NCBI GenBank assembly: GCA_014804755.1
Contig: JAAUZE010000027.1
Location: 1 to 64,000 of the forward strand
Direction of reading: 5' to 3'
DNA from: Lachnospiraceae bacterium
Lineage (GTDB): Bacteria; Bacillota; Clostridia; Lachnospirales; Lachnospiraceae
Length of the DNA: 64,000 nucleotides
A program made the translations under genes and the position numbers. This document shows positions 9,315 to 17,989 of this stretch, piece after piece. The notes below the pieces were generated by a model that worked only from the letters and a program-made list of their open reading frames with translations, was not told where the DNA came from and searched no databases. Position 1 is the stretch's first letter. Every line of letters starts with the position of its first letter.

Positions 9315-10040
9315 ATGGAGGAGAAGCTTGCCACCTTGCAGGAGTGGATCAATGAGAGCGGGAATATTGTTTTTTTCGGGGGAGCAGGGGTGTCCACCGA
9401 GAGCGGGATTCCGGATTTCCGGAGTGTGGACGGATTGTATCATCAAAAGTATGATTATCCGCCGGAAACCATTTTGAGTCACAGCTTTTATCGAACAAAG
9501 ACGGAGGAATTTTACCGGTTTTACCGGGATAAAATGCTCTGTCTGGATGCGAAGCCGAATGCAGCGCACAAAAAACTGGCGGAGCTTGAAGCGGCGGGAA
9601 AGCTGAAGGCGGTCATCACGCAGAATATTGACGGATTGCATCAGGCGGCCGGTTCTAAAAAAGTACTGGAGCTTCACGGAAGCGTGCTGCGCAATTATTG
9701 TGAAGCGTGCGGGAAGTTTTTTGACGCGCAGTATATCAAGGGATCGGATCGTGTTCCGAAATGCGATGCATGCGGGGGCGGGATCAAGCCGGATGTGGTA
9801 TTATATGAGGAAGGGCTTGACAACAATACGCTGTCGGAAGCTGTCAAGTGCATCAGCGAGGCGGATATGCTGATCATCGGCGGTACGTCGCTTGTTGTTT
9901 ATCCGGCGGCGGGGCTGATCGATTATTATAGGGGAAACCGGCTGGTTCTTATTAACCGTTCCGCGACGGGAAGGGACAGTATGGCGGATCTTGTCATTCA
10001 GGGCAGCATTGGGGAAGTACTCGGAGGGCTTACGGTTTGA
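9315..10040 (+). CDS. cobB: NAD-dependent protein deacylase (sirtuin)
   Basis: A 241-residue Sir2-family enzyme that removes acyl groups from lysines with NAD+. The NAD-binding motifs GGAGVSTESGIPDFRS and TQNIDGLH are intact. The catalytic His is in LELHGS. A zinc ribbon is supplied by CEAC and CDAC. GGTSLVVYPAA closes the Rossmann fold. The length is usual for small bacterial sirtuins. The ATG at 9315 has GAGGGGG upstream. It sits alone between the membrane glycosylation cluster and the DUF951 gene, with no acetyltransferase or acyl-CoA synthetase partner nearby. Confidence 0.95.
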   Translation: MEEKLATLQEWINESGNIVFFGGAGVSTESGIPDFRSVDGLYHQKYDYPPETILSHSFYRTKTEEFYRFYRDKMLCLDAKPNAAHKKLAELEAAGKLKAVITQNIDGLHQAAGSKKVLELHGSVLRNYCEACGKFFDAQYIKGSDRVPKCDACGGGIKPDVVLYEEGLDNNTLSEAVKCISEADMLIIGGTSLVVYPAAGLIDYYRGNRLVLINRSATGRDSMADLVIQGSIGEVLGGLTV

Positions 10041-10110
10041 GCATGGCAGCAAGTGCGGGAGTTCGAATAGGATTTGCGTCGTTTAACCGACAGGCGGGAG
10101 GCGGGACAAA

Positions 10111-10293
10111 ATGGATATACAGGTCGGTAATATCGTTAAACTGAAAAAGAAGCATCCCTGCGGTTCGGCGGAATGGGAAGTGCTGCGTATTGGCGCGGAT
10201 TTTCGCTTGAAATGCTGCGGCTGCGGACATCAGATCATGATTGCGCGTCCGGCATTAGAAAAAAGCGTACGGCAGATTTTGGAATCTTTTTGA
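10111..10293 (+). CDS. DUF951 family small protein
   Basis: A 60-residue basic protein. It starts MDIQVGNIVKLKKKHPCG, then SAEWEVLRIGADFRLKC and a CGCGH string. This is the layout of DUF951, a short SH3-like protein found next to rpsF or chromosome-maintenance genes in Firmicutes; its function is unknown. The paired Cys residues (KCCGCGH) could bind a metal. GGGAGGCGGG precedes the ATG. It lies just upstream of the rpsF promoter. Confidence 0.88.
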   Translation: MDIQVGNIVKLKKKHPCGSAEWEVLRIGADFRLKCCGCGHQIMIARPALEKSVRQILESF

Positions 10294-10302
10294 TAAAATC
10301 TA

Positions 10303-10331
10303 TTGATTTTGGACGGGCAGTGTGGTATCCT
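10303..10331 (+). promoter_or_regulatory. predicted sigma-A promoter of rpsF-ssb-rpsR
   Basis: TTGATT at 10303-10308 and TATCCT at 10326-10331 are separated by exactly 17 bp, ahead of an 80-bp leader. The leader may carry the S6:S18 autoregulatory element known upstream of rpsF, but I could not fold a convincing copy by eye. Confidence 0.5.
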
Positions 10332-10411
10332 ATAAATCCGTGATATTATTTTTTCCTTGCTCCTTCTATATCAGGGAGGGGCCAGAGACCAAAAGGAGGT
10401 AACGAGAAAGC

Positions 10412-10699
10412 ATGAACAAGTATGAGTTATGTGTTGTTGTAAGTGCGAAGGTCGAAGATGACGTGAGAGCCGCTGAGATTGAGAAGTGCAAGGGCTACAT
10501 CGAAAGATTCGGCGGACAGGTTACGAATGTGGATGACTGGGGAAAGAAGAGACTTGCATATGATATTCAGCATATGAAAGAAGGCTTCTATTACTTTATC
10601 CAGTTTGATGCAGACGCGACTGCACCGGCACAGATTGAAAGCAACGTTCGTCTTATGGAAAACGTCATCAGATTTTTGTGCGTAAAACAGGAAGCATAA
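10412..10699 (+). CDS. rpsF: 30S ribosomal protein S6
   Basis: A 95-residue protein of the small ribosomal subunit. It begins MNKYELCVVVSAKVEDD and contains DDWGKKRLAYDI, the conserved S6 signature, and a C-terminal RFLCVK. S6 pairs with S18 on the central domain of 16S rRNA. AAAGGAGG lies nine to ten bases ahead of the ATG. It is first in the classic rpsF-ssb-rpsR operon, with a 16-bp gap to ssb. Confidence 0.97.
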   Translation: MNKYELCVVVSAKVEDDVRAAEIEKCKGYIERFGGQVTNVDDWGKKRLAYDIQHMKEGFYYFIQFDADATAPAQIESNVRLMENVIRFLCVKQEA

Positions 10700-10715
10700 A
10701 GAAAGAGAGAAACGT

Positions 10716-11165
10716 ATGAATAAAGTAATACTTATGGGACGTTTGACGAGAGATCCGGATGTGAGATACTCTCAGGGCGAAAGCGCAACGGCGATCGCAA
10801 GATTTACGCTTGCGGTGGATCGTCGCTTTAACCGCAATAACGGTGATGATAACAACGCGGATTTTATCAGCTGCGTGGCGTTTGGCAGAACCGGAGAATT
10901 TGTGGAGAAGTATTTACACAAAGGTACGAAAGTAGTGGCGTCGGGAAGAATTCAGACCGGAAGCTACACGAATAAGGATGGCGTCAAGGTGTATACGACA
11001 GATGTTGTCGTAGAAGACGTAGAGTTTGCGGAGAGTAAAAACGCATCTGCAGGGAACGATGGGGGATATACGGGAGGAGCAAGACAGTCTGCTCCTGTAG
11101 CGCCTGCGGGAGACGGTTTTATGAATATTCCGGACGGGATCGACGAGGAATTACCGTTTAACTAA
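10716..11165 (+). CDS. ssb: single-stranded DNA-binding protein
   Basis: A 149-residue OB-fold protein that coats single-stranded DNA during replication, repair and recombination. It opens MNKVILMGRLTRDPDVRYS and has FISCVAFGRTGEFVEKYL in the OB core. A Gly-rich disordered linker follows, and the acidic tail ends DEELPFN, the usual SSB tip that recruits partner proteins. It lies between rpsF and rpsR. Confidence 0.97.
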   Translation: MNKVILMGRLTRDPDVRYSQGESATAIARFTLAVDRRFNRNNGDDNNADFISCVAFGRTGEFVEKYLHKGTKVVASGRIQTGSYTNKDGVKVYTTDVVVEDVEFAESKNASAGNDGGYTGGARQSAPVAPAGDGFMNIPDGIDEELPFN

Positions 11166-11195
11166 CAGTGAATTTTCAGATAGGAGGCATTAGCA

Positions 11196-11465
11196 ATGGC
11201 TTATATCAAAGCAGCAGCAGACAAAACCGACGCGCCTGTAAAGAGACGCGGCGGCGTTCATAGAAAAAGAAAAGTATGTGTTTTCTGTGGAAAGGATAAT
11301 GTAATTGATTATAAGGACACGGCAAAATTAAAGAGATATGTGTCCGAGAGAGGCAAGATTTTGCCGAGAAGGATTACCGGCAACTGCGCAAAGCATCAGA
11401 GAGCACTGACGGTTGCGATCAAGCGCGCAAGACATATCGCACTTATGCCGTATGCCTGTGACTAA
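11196..11465 (+). CDS. rpsR: 30S ribosomal protein S18
   Basis: An 89-residue basic ribosomal protein. The core runs [19 protein letters not shown], then [18 protein letters not shown] and [19 protein letters not shown]. The CVFCG pair and a later Cys suggest the zinc-type variant. An N-terminal Ala/Lys-rich extension of about 20 residues is ordinary for Clostridia. AGGAGGC is the ribosome binding site. It is followed by two tandem hairpins. Confidence 0.97.
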   Translation: MAYIKAAADKTDAPVKRRGGVHRKRKVCVFCGKDNVIDYKDTAKLKRYVSERGKILPRRITGNCAKHQRALTVAIKRARHIALMPYACD

Positions 11466-11513
11466 AAAAGAACGCGAAGCGTTCTTTCAAAGAATCCGCG
11501 AAGCGGATTCTTT
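11465..11513 (+). terminator. two tandem hairpins after rpsR
   Basis: AAAGAACGC-GAA-GCGTTCTTT is directly followed by AAAGAATCCGC-GAA-GCGGATTCTTTT. Both have the same GAA loop, and both end in short T tracts. Similar palindromes recur elsewhere in the window (36055, 36121, 39136, 40543), so this may be a dispersed hairpin family acting as terminators. Confidence 0.7.
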
Positions 11514-11568
11514 TGGAAACCGTCGTTGACGGATTTTTCCGGGTTAAGTATTGAGAAATGCTGTATGG

Positions 11569-11600
11569 AAAGACTTCCGCGTTCGCGCGGAGGTCTTTTT
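11569..11600 (+). terminator. Rho-independent terminator
   Basis: A stem AAGACTTCCGCG with CGCGGAGGTCTT (one wobble) around a TTCG tetraloop ends in five T residues. It lies between rpsR and gdpP and probably backs up the upstream pair. Confidence 0.85.
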
Positions 11601-11745
11601 AAGTATGCTGGGAGTCGTATATGATACCACAATATCTATCCCATTCTTTCGCGATAATCCACTATATTATGCTATGGAAGTTCCGATAAAATAATGTTAT
11701 ACTAGAACGGTATAGGCGTTATGCATATCAGAGGGGAACTATTCA

Positions 11746-13797
11746 ATGAGTACAAATAAAATACGGCTGAAGGGTCGTCTGAGGACTTATATGCAGTCAA
11801 CGTTGCTGCTTGGCATGCTGCTTGTCCTTGTAAATATCATTATTTATATGGTGAACGTGACGGCGGGCGTGGTGTTGTCAGCGTTCGTTGTGACTTATTT
11901 TATCATTGTTGCGCTGCTGATGAATTATAATAAGCCGATCATCATGAATGAGCTGATCAGCTTCGCAACGCAGTACGGTCAGATACAAAAACAACTTTTG
12001 CGGGAATTAGAGCTGCCGCATGCGCTGCTTGACGAAAACGGGAAGATTATTTGGACGAATGAGTGTTTTGAGGACGTCACGCATAAAGAAAAAGGCTATC
12101 GAAAATCCGTCTGGACGGTGTTTCCCACACTGACGGCGGACAAGCTTCCGCATAAAGAAGACACAGCGCAGCAGACGATCGAGTACGAGGGCAGTGTATA
12201 TGATGTACGGATGAAAAAAATATCCCTGCGCGAGATGGTTGCAAACAGCGATATCGTGACGGGCAGAACTTATGAAGGATATTTGATCGCCATTTATTTG
12301 TTTGATGAGACAGCGCTGCGCATCGCGTTACAGGAAAATGACGACCAGTCGCTTGCGGTCGGTATGATCTACCTTGACAATTATGATGAGGCGCTTGAAA
12401 GTATTGAGGAGGTACGGCGTTCTCTTTTAACCGCGCTGATCGAGCGTAAGATCAACAAGTACATCTCTGCGATTGACGGTATCGTTAAGAAGCTGGAAAA
12501 AGACAAATACTTAATCGTGCTGCGCAAGAAATCCGTGCAGCAGTTGAAGGAACAGCGCTTCGATCTCTTAGAGGACGTTAAGACAGTCAATATCGGCAAT
12601 GAGATGGCAGTCACCTTAAGCGTCGGCGTCGGGGTTGACGGACTGACCTATGCGCAGGATTACGAATTTGCGCGCACGGCGATCGATTTAGCGCTTGGGC
12701 GCGGCGGCGATCAGGCGGTGGTCAAGACACCGGAGTCGGTTTCTTATTACGGCGGCAAGAGCCAGCAGGTGGAAAAAAGCACACGCGTGAAGGCGAGAGT
12801 GAAGGCGCATGCTTTAGAGGAGATCATCAGCACCAAAGATCAGGTGCTTGTCATGGGACATCGTCTAAGCGATGTGGACAGCTTCGGCGCGGCGGTCGGA
12901 ATCGTGTGTATCGCAAAAGCGCTTGAGCGGAAAGCGCGCATTGTATTGAATGATGTGACGAAATCCCTGCAGCCGCTTGTGGATCGCTACAAAAGCCAAT
13001 CAGAGTATGAGGATGACACGATCATATCGGGTCAGCAGGCGCTTGAATATGCGGGCAGCAATACGGTTCTTGTGATCGTGGATGTCAATAAGCCAAGTAT
13101 CACGGAATGCCCCGAGCTGCTTCATTATTGCAAATCCATTGTTGTGCTCGACCACCACAGACAGGGCGCGGAGGTTATTGAAAATGCGACGCTTTCCTAT
13201 GTGGAGCCGTATGCGTCGAGCGCATGCGAGATGGTCGCGGAGATTTTGCAGTATGTCGGCGACAATGTGAAGGTACGCAGCGTGGAGGCGGACTGTCTCT
13301 ATGCGGGTATTGTGGTTGATACGAACAACTTTATGAGCAAAACGGGCGTGCGGACGTTTGAAGCGGCGGCATTCTTAAGGCGGAGCGGCGCGGACGTGAC
13401 GCGGGTGCGCAAGATGTTCCGCGAGGATGAAACGGAATATAAGGCGAAGGCGGAGGCAGTGCGTCAGGTTGAGATCTTCCATGACAGTTATGCCATATCC
13501 ATCTGCCCGTCGCACGGGATTCAAAGCCCGACCGTTGTCGGAGCGCAGGCGGCGAACGAGCTGCTCAATATTGTCGGGATCAAGGCAAGTTTTGTCTGCA
13601 CCGAGTACCAGAATATGATCTATATCAGCGCACGTTCCATAGATGAAGTCAACGTGCAGATCGTTATGGAGCGTCTCGGGGGCGGCGGACATATGAATAT
13701 GGCGGGCGCACAGCTTGAAAATACCGATATAGCGGGTGCGATCGCCCGGATCAAGGAAACGCTGGAAATCATGATAGGAGAGGGTGATATTTCGTGA
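11746..13797 (+). CDS. gdpP: cyclic-di-AMP phosphodiesterase GdpP
   Basis: A 683-residue membrane enzyme that hydrolyses c-di-AMP and so affects wall and osmotic homeostasis. Two N-terminal helices (about 15-60) are followed by a PAS-like domain. Next comes a degenerate GGDEF domain (SVGVGVDG and LGRGGDQA, no GGDEF string). The DHH domain has GHRLSDVDS and LDHHRQG. The C-terminal DHHA1 domain ends with GGGGHMNMAGAQ. The length and domain order match Firmicute GdpP. Its stop overlaps the GTG start of rplI (GTGA), which indicates translational coupling in the gdpP-rplI-dnaB block. Confidence 0.96.
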   Translation: MSTNKIRLKGRLRTYMQSTLLLGMLLVLVNIIIYMVNVTAGVVLSAFVVTYFIIVALLMNYNKPIIMNELISFATQYGQIQKQLLRELELPHALLDENGKIIWTNECFEDVTHKEKGYRKSVWTVFPTLTADKLPHKEDTAQQTIEYEGSVYDVRMKKISLREMVANSDIVTGRTYEGYLIAIYLFDETALRIALQENDDQSLAVGMIYLDNYDEALESIEEVRRSLLTALIERKINKYISAIDGIVKKLEKDKYLIVLRKKSVQQLKEQRFDLLEDVKTVNIGNEMAVTLSVGVGVDGLTYAQDYEFARTAIDLALGRGGDQAVVKTPESVSYYGGKSQQVEKSTRVKARVKAHALEEIISTKDQVLVMGHRLSDVDSFGAAVGIVCIAKALERKARIVLNDVTKSLQPLVDRYKSQSEYEDDTIISGQQALEYAGSNTVLVIVDVNKPSITECPELLHYCKSIVVLDHHRQGAEVIENATLSYVEPYASSACEMVAEILQYVGDNVKVRSVEADCLYAGIVVDTNNFMSKTGVRTFEAAAFLRRSGADVTRVRKMFREDETEYKAKAEAVRQVEIFHDSYAISICPSHGIQSPTVVGAQAANELLNIVGIKASFVCTEYQNMIYISARSIDEVNVQIVMERLGGGGHMNMAGAQLENTDIAGAIARIKETLEIMIGEGDIS

Positions 13798-14240
13798 AAG
13801 TCATTTTACAACAGGATGTAAAAGCACTGGGGAAAAAAGGAGATCTTGTAGAGGTCAGCGACGGCTATGCGCGCAATTTTATTTTGCCGAAGAAGATCGG
13901 CGTGGAGGCGAACAATGCCAATATCAATGACCTGAAGCTGAGAAAGGCAAATGAGGAAAAGATCGCGGCGGAGAATCTTGCCAAGGCACAGGAATTCAAG
14001 AAAACGCTGGAGGACAAAGTCATTGCTGTTTCCATCAAGGCAGGTGAAGGCGGTAAGGTATTCGGCGCCGTAACGGGCAAGGAGATCGCGCAGGCGGCGA
14101 AAGAGCAATACGGCTATGACATTGATAAAAAGAAGATTGTTCTGAAAGATTCCATTAAGAATTTCGGCACCTATGAGGTTCCGTTAAAGCTGCATCCGAA
14201 GGTAACGGCGACCTTACGGGTACAGGTGAGCGAGAAGTAG
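13794..14240 (+). CDS. rplI: 50S ribosomal protein L9
   Basis: A 148-residue two-domain ribosomal protein. The N-terminal domain is MKVILQQDVKALGKKGDLV with YARNFILPKK, the rRNA-binding signature. A long central helix is rich in Lys, Glu and Ala, and the C-terminal domain contains GGKVFGAVTGKEI. It starts with GTG overlapping the gdpP stop by 4 bp. dnaB follows after 19 bp. Confidence 0.97.
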   Translation: MKVILQQDVKALGKKGDLVEVSDGYARNFILPKKIGVEANNANINDLKLRKANEEKIAAENLAKAQEFKKTLEDKVIAVSIKAGEGGKVFGAVTGKEIAQAAKEQYGYDIDKKKIVLKDSIKNFGTYEVPLKLHPKVTATLRVQVSEK

Positions 14241-14259
14241 AGGACAAAGGAGAGGAACA

Positions 14260-15624
14260 GTGGCGGAACTGGAAGAGGCCCTCTTAAAAAGGGTATTACC
14301 GCATAGCATTGAGGCGGAGCAGTCTGTCATCGGTTCAATGCTGATGGATAAGGACGCGATCGTGGTTGCGTCCGAGATTTTGACGGGTGAGGATTTTTAC
14401 GGAAAACAGTACGGCATCGTATTTGAGGCCATGGTAGAGCTTCATGATGAGGCAAAACCGGTCGATATGGTGACGCTGCAAAACCGTCTTAAGGAAAAGG
14501 ATGTGCCTCCCGAGGTCAGCTCCTTAGAATTTATCAAGGACATCTTAAACACGGTGCCGACATCCGCGAACGTGAAGCATTATGCGAATATTGTTGCGGA
14601 GAAGTCGCTGCTGCGCAGACTCATTAAGACGAACGAGGAGATCGCGAATACCTGTTATGTCGGCAGGGAACCGGTTGAGGACATTTTGGCCGATACCGAA
14701 CAAAAGATATTTCGGATCGTACAGAACCGCAATGTGGGAGATTTTGTGCCGATCAGACAGGTGGTTGCCGATGCGCTCAAAAAAATTGAGATTGCATCCC
14801 ATAATAAAGGCGCCGTGACGGGAATTGCCACCGGTTTTACCGATCTGGATTATCGGACGGCGGGAATGCAGCCCTCGGATTTAATTTTGATCGCAGCGAG
14901 ACCGTCCATGGGAAAGACGGCGTTTGCACTCAATATTGCAGAATATGTGGCGTTCCGTTCGAACCAGACAGTTGCTATTTTCAGCTTGGAAATGTCGAAG
15001 GAGCAGCTTGTCAATCGACTGTTTTCTTTGGAATCCCGCGTGGATGCGCAGAGGCTTAGAACCGGCGGATTGGATGATAATGATTGGGAGCGCCTGATCG
15101 AATCCGCAGCGGTCATTGGCAAATCAAATCTTATCATTGACGACACGCCGGGAATCAGTGTACCTGAGCTGAGAAGCAAGTGCCGGAAATATAAGCTGGA
15201 GCATAACCTGCAAATGATCATGATCGACTACTTACAGCTCATGAGCGCAAGCGGCAGGGGCAGTGATTCCAGACAGCAGGAGATTTCTGAGATCTCGCGT
15301 TCCTTAAAGGCGCTCGCAAGAGAGCTGCAGGTTCCGGTGATTGCGCTTTCCCAGCTGAGCCGTGCCGTGGAACAGCGTCCTGACCACAGGCCGATGCTTT
15401 CCGATCTGCGTGAATCCGGTGCGATCGAGCAGGATGCCGATGTCGTGATGTTTATTTACCGCGATGATTATTATAATAAAGATACCGAGCTGAAAAATAT
15501 TGCGGAGATCATCATCGCCAAGCAGAGAAACGGCCCGATCGGAACTGTGAATCTCGTATGGCTGCCGGAATATACCAAGTTCGCGAACATGGAACGCGGC
15601 GATTACCGTAATCGGCAGGAATAA
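14260..15624 (+). CDS. dnaB: replicative DNA helicase DnaB
   Basis: A 454-residue hexameric helicase at the replication fork. The N-terminal domain begins LPHSIEAEQSVIGSML. The RecA-like C-terminal domain holds the Walker A string ARPSMGKTAF, the Walker B string MIMIDYLQLM, and the arginine-finger region SDLRESGAIEQDADVV. It begins with GTG (14260) after GGAGAGGA. There is no intein or insertion. It is last in the gdpP-rplI-dnaB group, followed by a terminator at 15746. Confidence 0.97.
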   Translation: MAELEEALLKRVLPHSIEAEQSVIGSMLMDKDAIVVASEILTGEDFYGKQYGIVFEAMVELHDEAKPVDMVTLQNRLKEKDVPPEVSSLEFIKDILNTVPTSANVKHYANIVAEKSLLRRLIKTNEEIANTCYVGREPVEDILADTEQKIFRIVQNRNVGDFVPIRQVVADALKKIEIASHNKGAVTGIATGFTDLDYRTAGMQPSDLILIAARPSMGKTAFALNIAEYVAFRSNQTVAIFSLEMSKEQLVNRLFSLESRVDAQRLRTGGLDDNDWERLIESAAVIGKSNLIIDDTPGISVPELRSKCRKYKLEHNLQMIMIDYLQLMSASGRGSDSRQQEISEISRSLKALARELQVPVIALSQLSRAVEQRPDHRPMLSDLRESGAIEQDADVVMFIYRDDYYNKDTELKNIAEIIIAKQRNGPIGTVNLVWLPEYTKFANMERGDYRNRQE

Positions 15625-15745
15625 CCTGCGGATGCTCTGAAAGAACGGCCTGCATGGCCGCGGAGCCGGATGATGCACAAAACATAAAACCTGCATGACA
15701 GGGCAGGGCGAATAGACGATACAATGACGGTAGGGTCAAGTATGC

Positions 15746-15781
15746 AAAAGAGAATTTTCCAACGGGGAGATTCTCTTTTTT
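15746..15781 (+). terminator. Rho-independent terminator after dnaB
   Basis: AAAAGAGAAT pairs with ATTCTCTTTT across a 14-nt loop, followed by a T run. It separates dnaB from the MerR-type gene. Confidence 0.8.
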
Positions 15782-15806
15782 TATGCAATCAAAAAGGAGG
15801 GCAAGC

Positions 15807-16826
15807 ATGAATTATTATCAAATTGCGGACGCTGCAAAAAAAGTGAACGTGGAGAGCCACGTTCTGCGTTACTGGGAGGAGGAGCTGCAGCTGCCGATTG
15901 AGCGGAATAAGCAGGGGCACAGATTATATACGGATGAAGACTTAAACAGATTTTTGTACATCAAGGAGTTAAAAAAAGAGGGACTGCAGCTGCGGGCAAT
16001 TCGCACGAAGGTACATATGAGGGACAAGCAGCCGGAGAGTATGGCGGAAAACGGGAAATGGGTTCAGGAGAAGCCGCAGAACAAGCCGCAGGACAAGGCT
16101 TCATTACAGGAGCAGTCGGAAAAGCACCTGCCGGAATGCGGAGAGCGCAGTGCGGGTGCAGGGCAGTTGGAAGAAGAAAAAACGAGAAAGGCGGCGAGAC
16201 TTTGCATGATGCTTCAGCAGATGGTTGTGACGGCGGTACACGAGGAAAATGAGGGCCTTTTGCGCGAAATTAAGAAGGGGGTTGCGGAGACGGTGTCAAA
16301 GGAAATGAATTATCAATTCAGCTTGCAGGAACAGCGAGAGGAGGAGCATTATAAAAAGCTGGACGAGATCCTGCGTGAGCGTGAGCGGCGCAACCGCATG
16401 ACATTGGGCGACCGGAAGCGTTTAAAGAGAGAGCACCAGCGCGCGGAAAGGGAGAAGCTGCGTGTGGAAAAGGAGAACGCGCGGAGGGAAAAAGAGAAGG
16501 CGCAGCAGGAGCAGGCACGGATGGAGAAAGAGCGGCTGCAGAAAGAGAAGGAGAACGCGCGGATGGAGAAGGAAAAGCTTCAGAAAGAGAAGGAGAGCGC
16601 GCGGAAGGAAAAAGAGAAGCTGCAAAAGGAGAAGGAACAGGCACGGAGGGAAAAAGAGAAAGCGCAGCACGAGCAGGCGCGGATGGAGAAAGAAAAGCTC
16701 AGGCAGGAGAGAGAGCATGCGCGGAAAGCAAAGGAGAAAATACAGCAGGCGAAAGCGCGAGGAAGCCTGTTCGGCAGCCGGGAAAAAAACAGACAGGGAC
16801 AGGAACAGCAGGAGGGCCTGTCCTAG
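15807..16826 (+). CDS. MerR-type HTH protein with long charged coiled-coil tail
   Basis: About 339 residues. The N-terminal MerR-type winged helix (MNYYQIADAAKKVNVESHV, LRYWEEEL, RLYTDEDL) should bind DNA. A linker and then a very long Lys/Glu/Arg/Gln-rich heptad-like region (about residues 170-325) are predicted to form an extended coiled coil. There is no effector-binding domain. Similar proteins with a MerR helix plus coiled coil exist in Clostridia (RacA-like or phage-like organisation), but function cannot be assigned. The ATG at 15807 is chosen because AAAGGAGGG precedes it at normal spacing; an upstream ATG at 15783 lacks a site. It ends about 35 bp before the fab promoter. Confidence 0.75.
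   Translation: MNYYQIADAAKKVNVESHVLRYWEEELQLPIERNKQGHRLYTDEDLNRFLYIKELKKEGLQLRAIRTKVHMRDKQPESMAENGKWVQEKPQNKPQDKASLQEQSEKHLPECGERSAGAGQLEEEKTRKAARLCMMLQQMVVTAVHEENEGLLREIKKGVAETVSKEMNYQFSLQEQREEEHYKKLDEILRERERRNRMTLGDRKRLKREHQRAEREKLRVEKENARREKEKAQQEQARMEKERLQKEKENARMEKEKLQKEKESARKEKEKLQKEKEQARREKEKAQHEQARMEKEKLRQEREHARKAKEKIQQAKARGSLFGSREKNRQGQEQQEGLS
16441..16760 (+). repeat. degenerate tandem repeat coding a charged coiled coil
   Basis: Irregularly repeated units of 21 and 42 bp encode strings such as ARMEKEKLQKEKE and ARREKEKAQ, with heptad spacing. Near-identical DNA copies indicate recent expansion within the MerR-type gene. Confidence 0.75.
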
Positions 16827-16860
16827 AACCGGAAAGAACGGCGCGCATGCGGGAAAAGAC

Positions 16861-16889
16861 TTGACAAATATAGGAAATCTTTATATACT
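16861..16889 (+). promoter_or_regulatory. sigma-A promoter of the fab/acc operon
   Basis: A consensus -35 box TTGACA (16861-16866) and TATACT (16884-16889) have a 17-bp spacer. fabH starts 50 bp downstream of the -10 box. No other equally good promoter is visible before accDA. Confidence 0.88.
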
Positions 16890-16901
16890 TTGAATGTCAA
16901 A
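16889..16901 (+). promoter_or_regulatory. FabT-like operator
   Basis: The palindrome TTTGA-ATG-TCAAA overlaps the end of the -10 box and the probable transcription start. It fits the TTTGAnnnTCAAA core bound by the MarR-family fatty-acid repressor FabT in Firmicutes. Binding at this place would block initiation. No fabT gene is in the operon or elsewhere in the window. Confidence 0.65.
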
Positions 16902-16938
16902 ATAAAGAGAATGGGAAAATAGAACACTGGGGGCATTT

Positions 16939-17922
16939 ATGAAGGGAAAAATATGCGGAACAGGCGCGTATGTGCCGCAGAATCGCATGGATAATGATCA
17001 GATTGCCACGTTTGTGGATACAAACGATGAGTGGATAAAGGAGCGCACCGGCGTGGAGGCGAGGCATATTGCGGGCACGGAGGAAACAACCGTTTCTATG
17101 GCAGTCATGGCGGGGAAGCGCGCGCTTGCGAATGCGGGCATCACAGCGGAAGAGATCGATCTGCTCATCGTATCGACAACCTCCTCCAATCTGATACTGC
17201 CGTGCACGGCGTGCGAGGTGCAGAAGGAATTGGGCGCGAACCGGGCGACCTGCTTTGATCTTTCCGCGGCATGCACAGGCTTTTTGCTTGCCTACAATAC
17301 GGCGCTTGCTTATTTGAACAGTGGCGTCTATCATACGGCGCTCCTGATCGGAAGTGAGTGTCTTTCCAATTTGATGGACTGGAAAGACCGCGGCACCTGT
17401 ATCCTGTTTGGTGACGGCGCGGGAGCAGTCGTATTGAAGGGGACGGATGGAGACATGTATTTCCCGGTAACGCATTCCGATGGGACGAAGGGGGAAGCGC
17501 TCACCTGTAAGAGCCGTCATGACTGGAGCAATCTATATGACGACAGCGGCGCGTCGGCAATGCAGGATCAGATGCATCGGATCGGCATGGACGGGCAGGC
17601 GGTATTTCGTTTCGCAGTAAAAAGAGTACCGGAGATCATCGGTGAGGTGCTCACGCAAAATCATATGTCGAAAGAAGACATTGCTCTTTATGTTCTACAT
17701 CAGGCAAACAAAAGAATCGTGGAGGCAGTCGCGAAGCGGCTGGATGAGCCGATTGAGAAGTTTCCGATGAATTTACAGGAATACGGAAACACATCGTCCG
17801 CCAGCATACCGATCCTGCTCGATGATCTGCATCAAAGCGGAAAGCTGCATGAAGGGGACAAGCTGGTACTGGCGGGCTTCGGAGCCGGTTTAACATGGGG
17901 AGCCGTCATCGTGGAGTGGTAA
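16939..17922 (+). CDS. fabH: 3-oxoacyl-ACP synthase III (FabH)
   Basis: A 327-residue condensing enzyme that starts type II fatty acid synthesis by joining acetyl-CoA (or a branched primer) to malonyl-ACP. The thiolase-fold triad is visible: Cys in DLSAACTGF, His in LHQANKRIVEAV and Asn in YGNTSSASIP. GDGAGAVVL is also conserved. The length is normal. It is first in the operon, where many Clostridia place fabT or acpP nearby; neither is here. GGGGGCA is the ribosome binding site. Confidence 0.96.
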   Translation: MKGKICGTGAYVPQNRMDNDQIATFVDTNDEWIKERTGVEARHIAGTEETTVSMAVMAGKRALANAGITAEEIDLLIVSTTSSNLILPCTACEVQKELGANRATCFDLSAACTGFLLAYNTALAYLNSGVYHTALLIGSECLSNLMDWKDRGTCILFGDGAGAVVLKGTDGDMYFPVTHSDGTKGEALTCKSRHDWSNLYDDSGASAMQDQMHRIGMDGQAVFRFAVKRVPEIIGEVLTQNHMSKEDIALYVLHQANKRIVEAVAKRLDEPIEKFPMNLQEYGNTSSASIPILLDDLHQSGKLHEGDKLVLAGFGAGLTWGAVIVEW

Positions 17923-17989
17923 TAGATCATTGACATAGAAATACATAATAAGCGAAAGACAGATACACCGTAAGAAGGAGGCATAAGTT

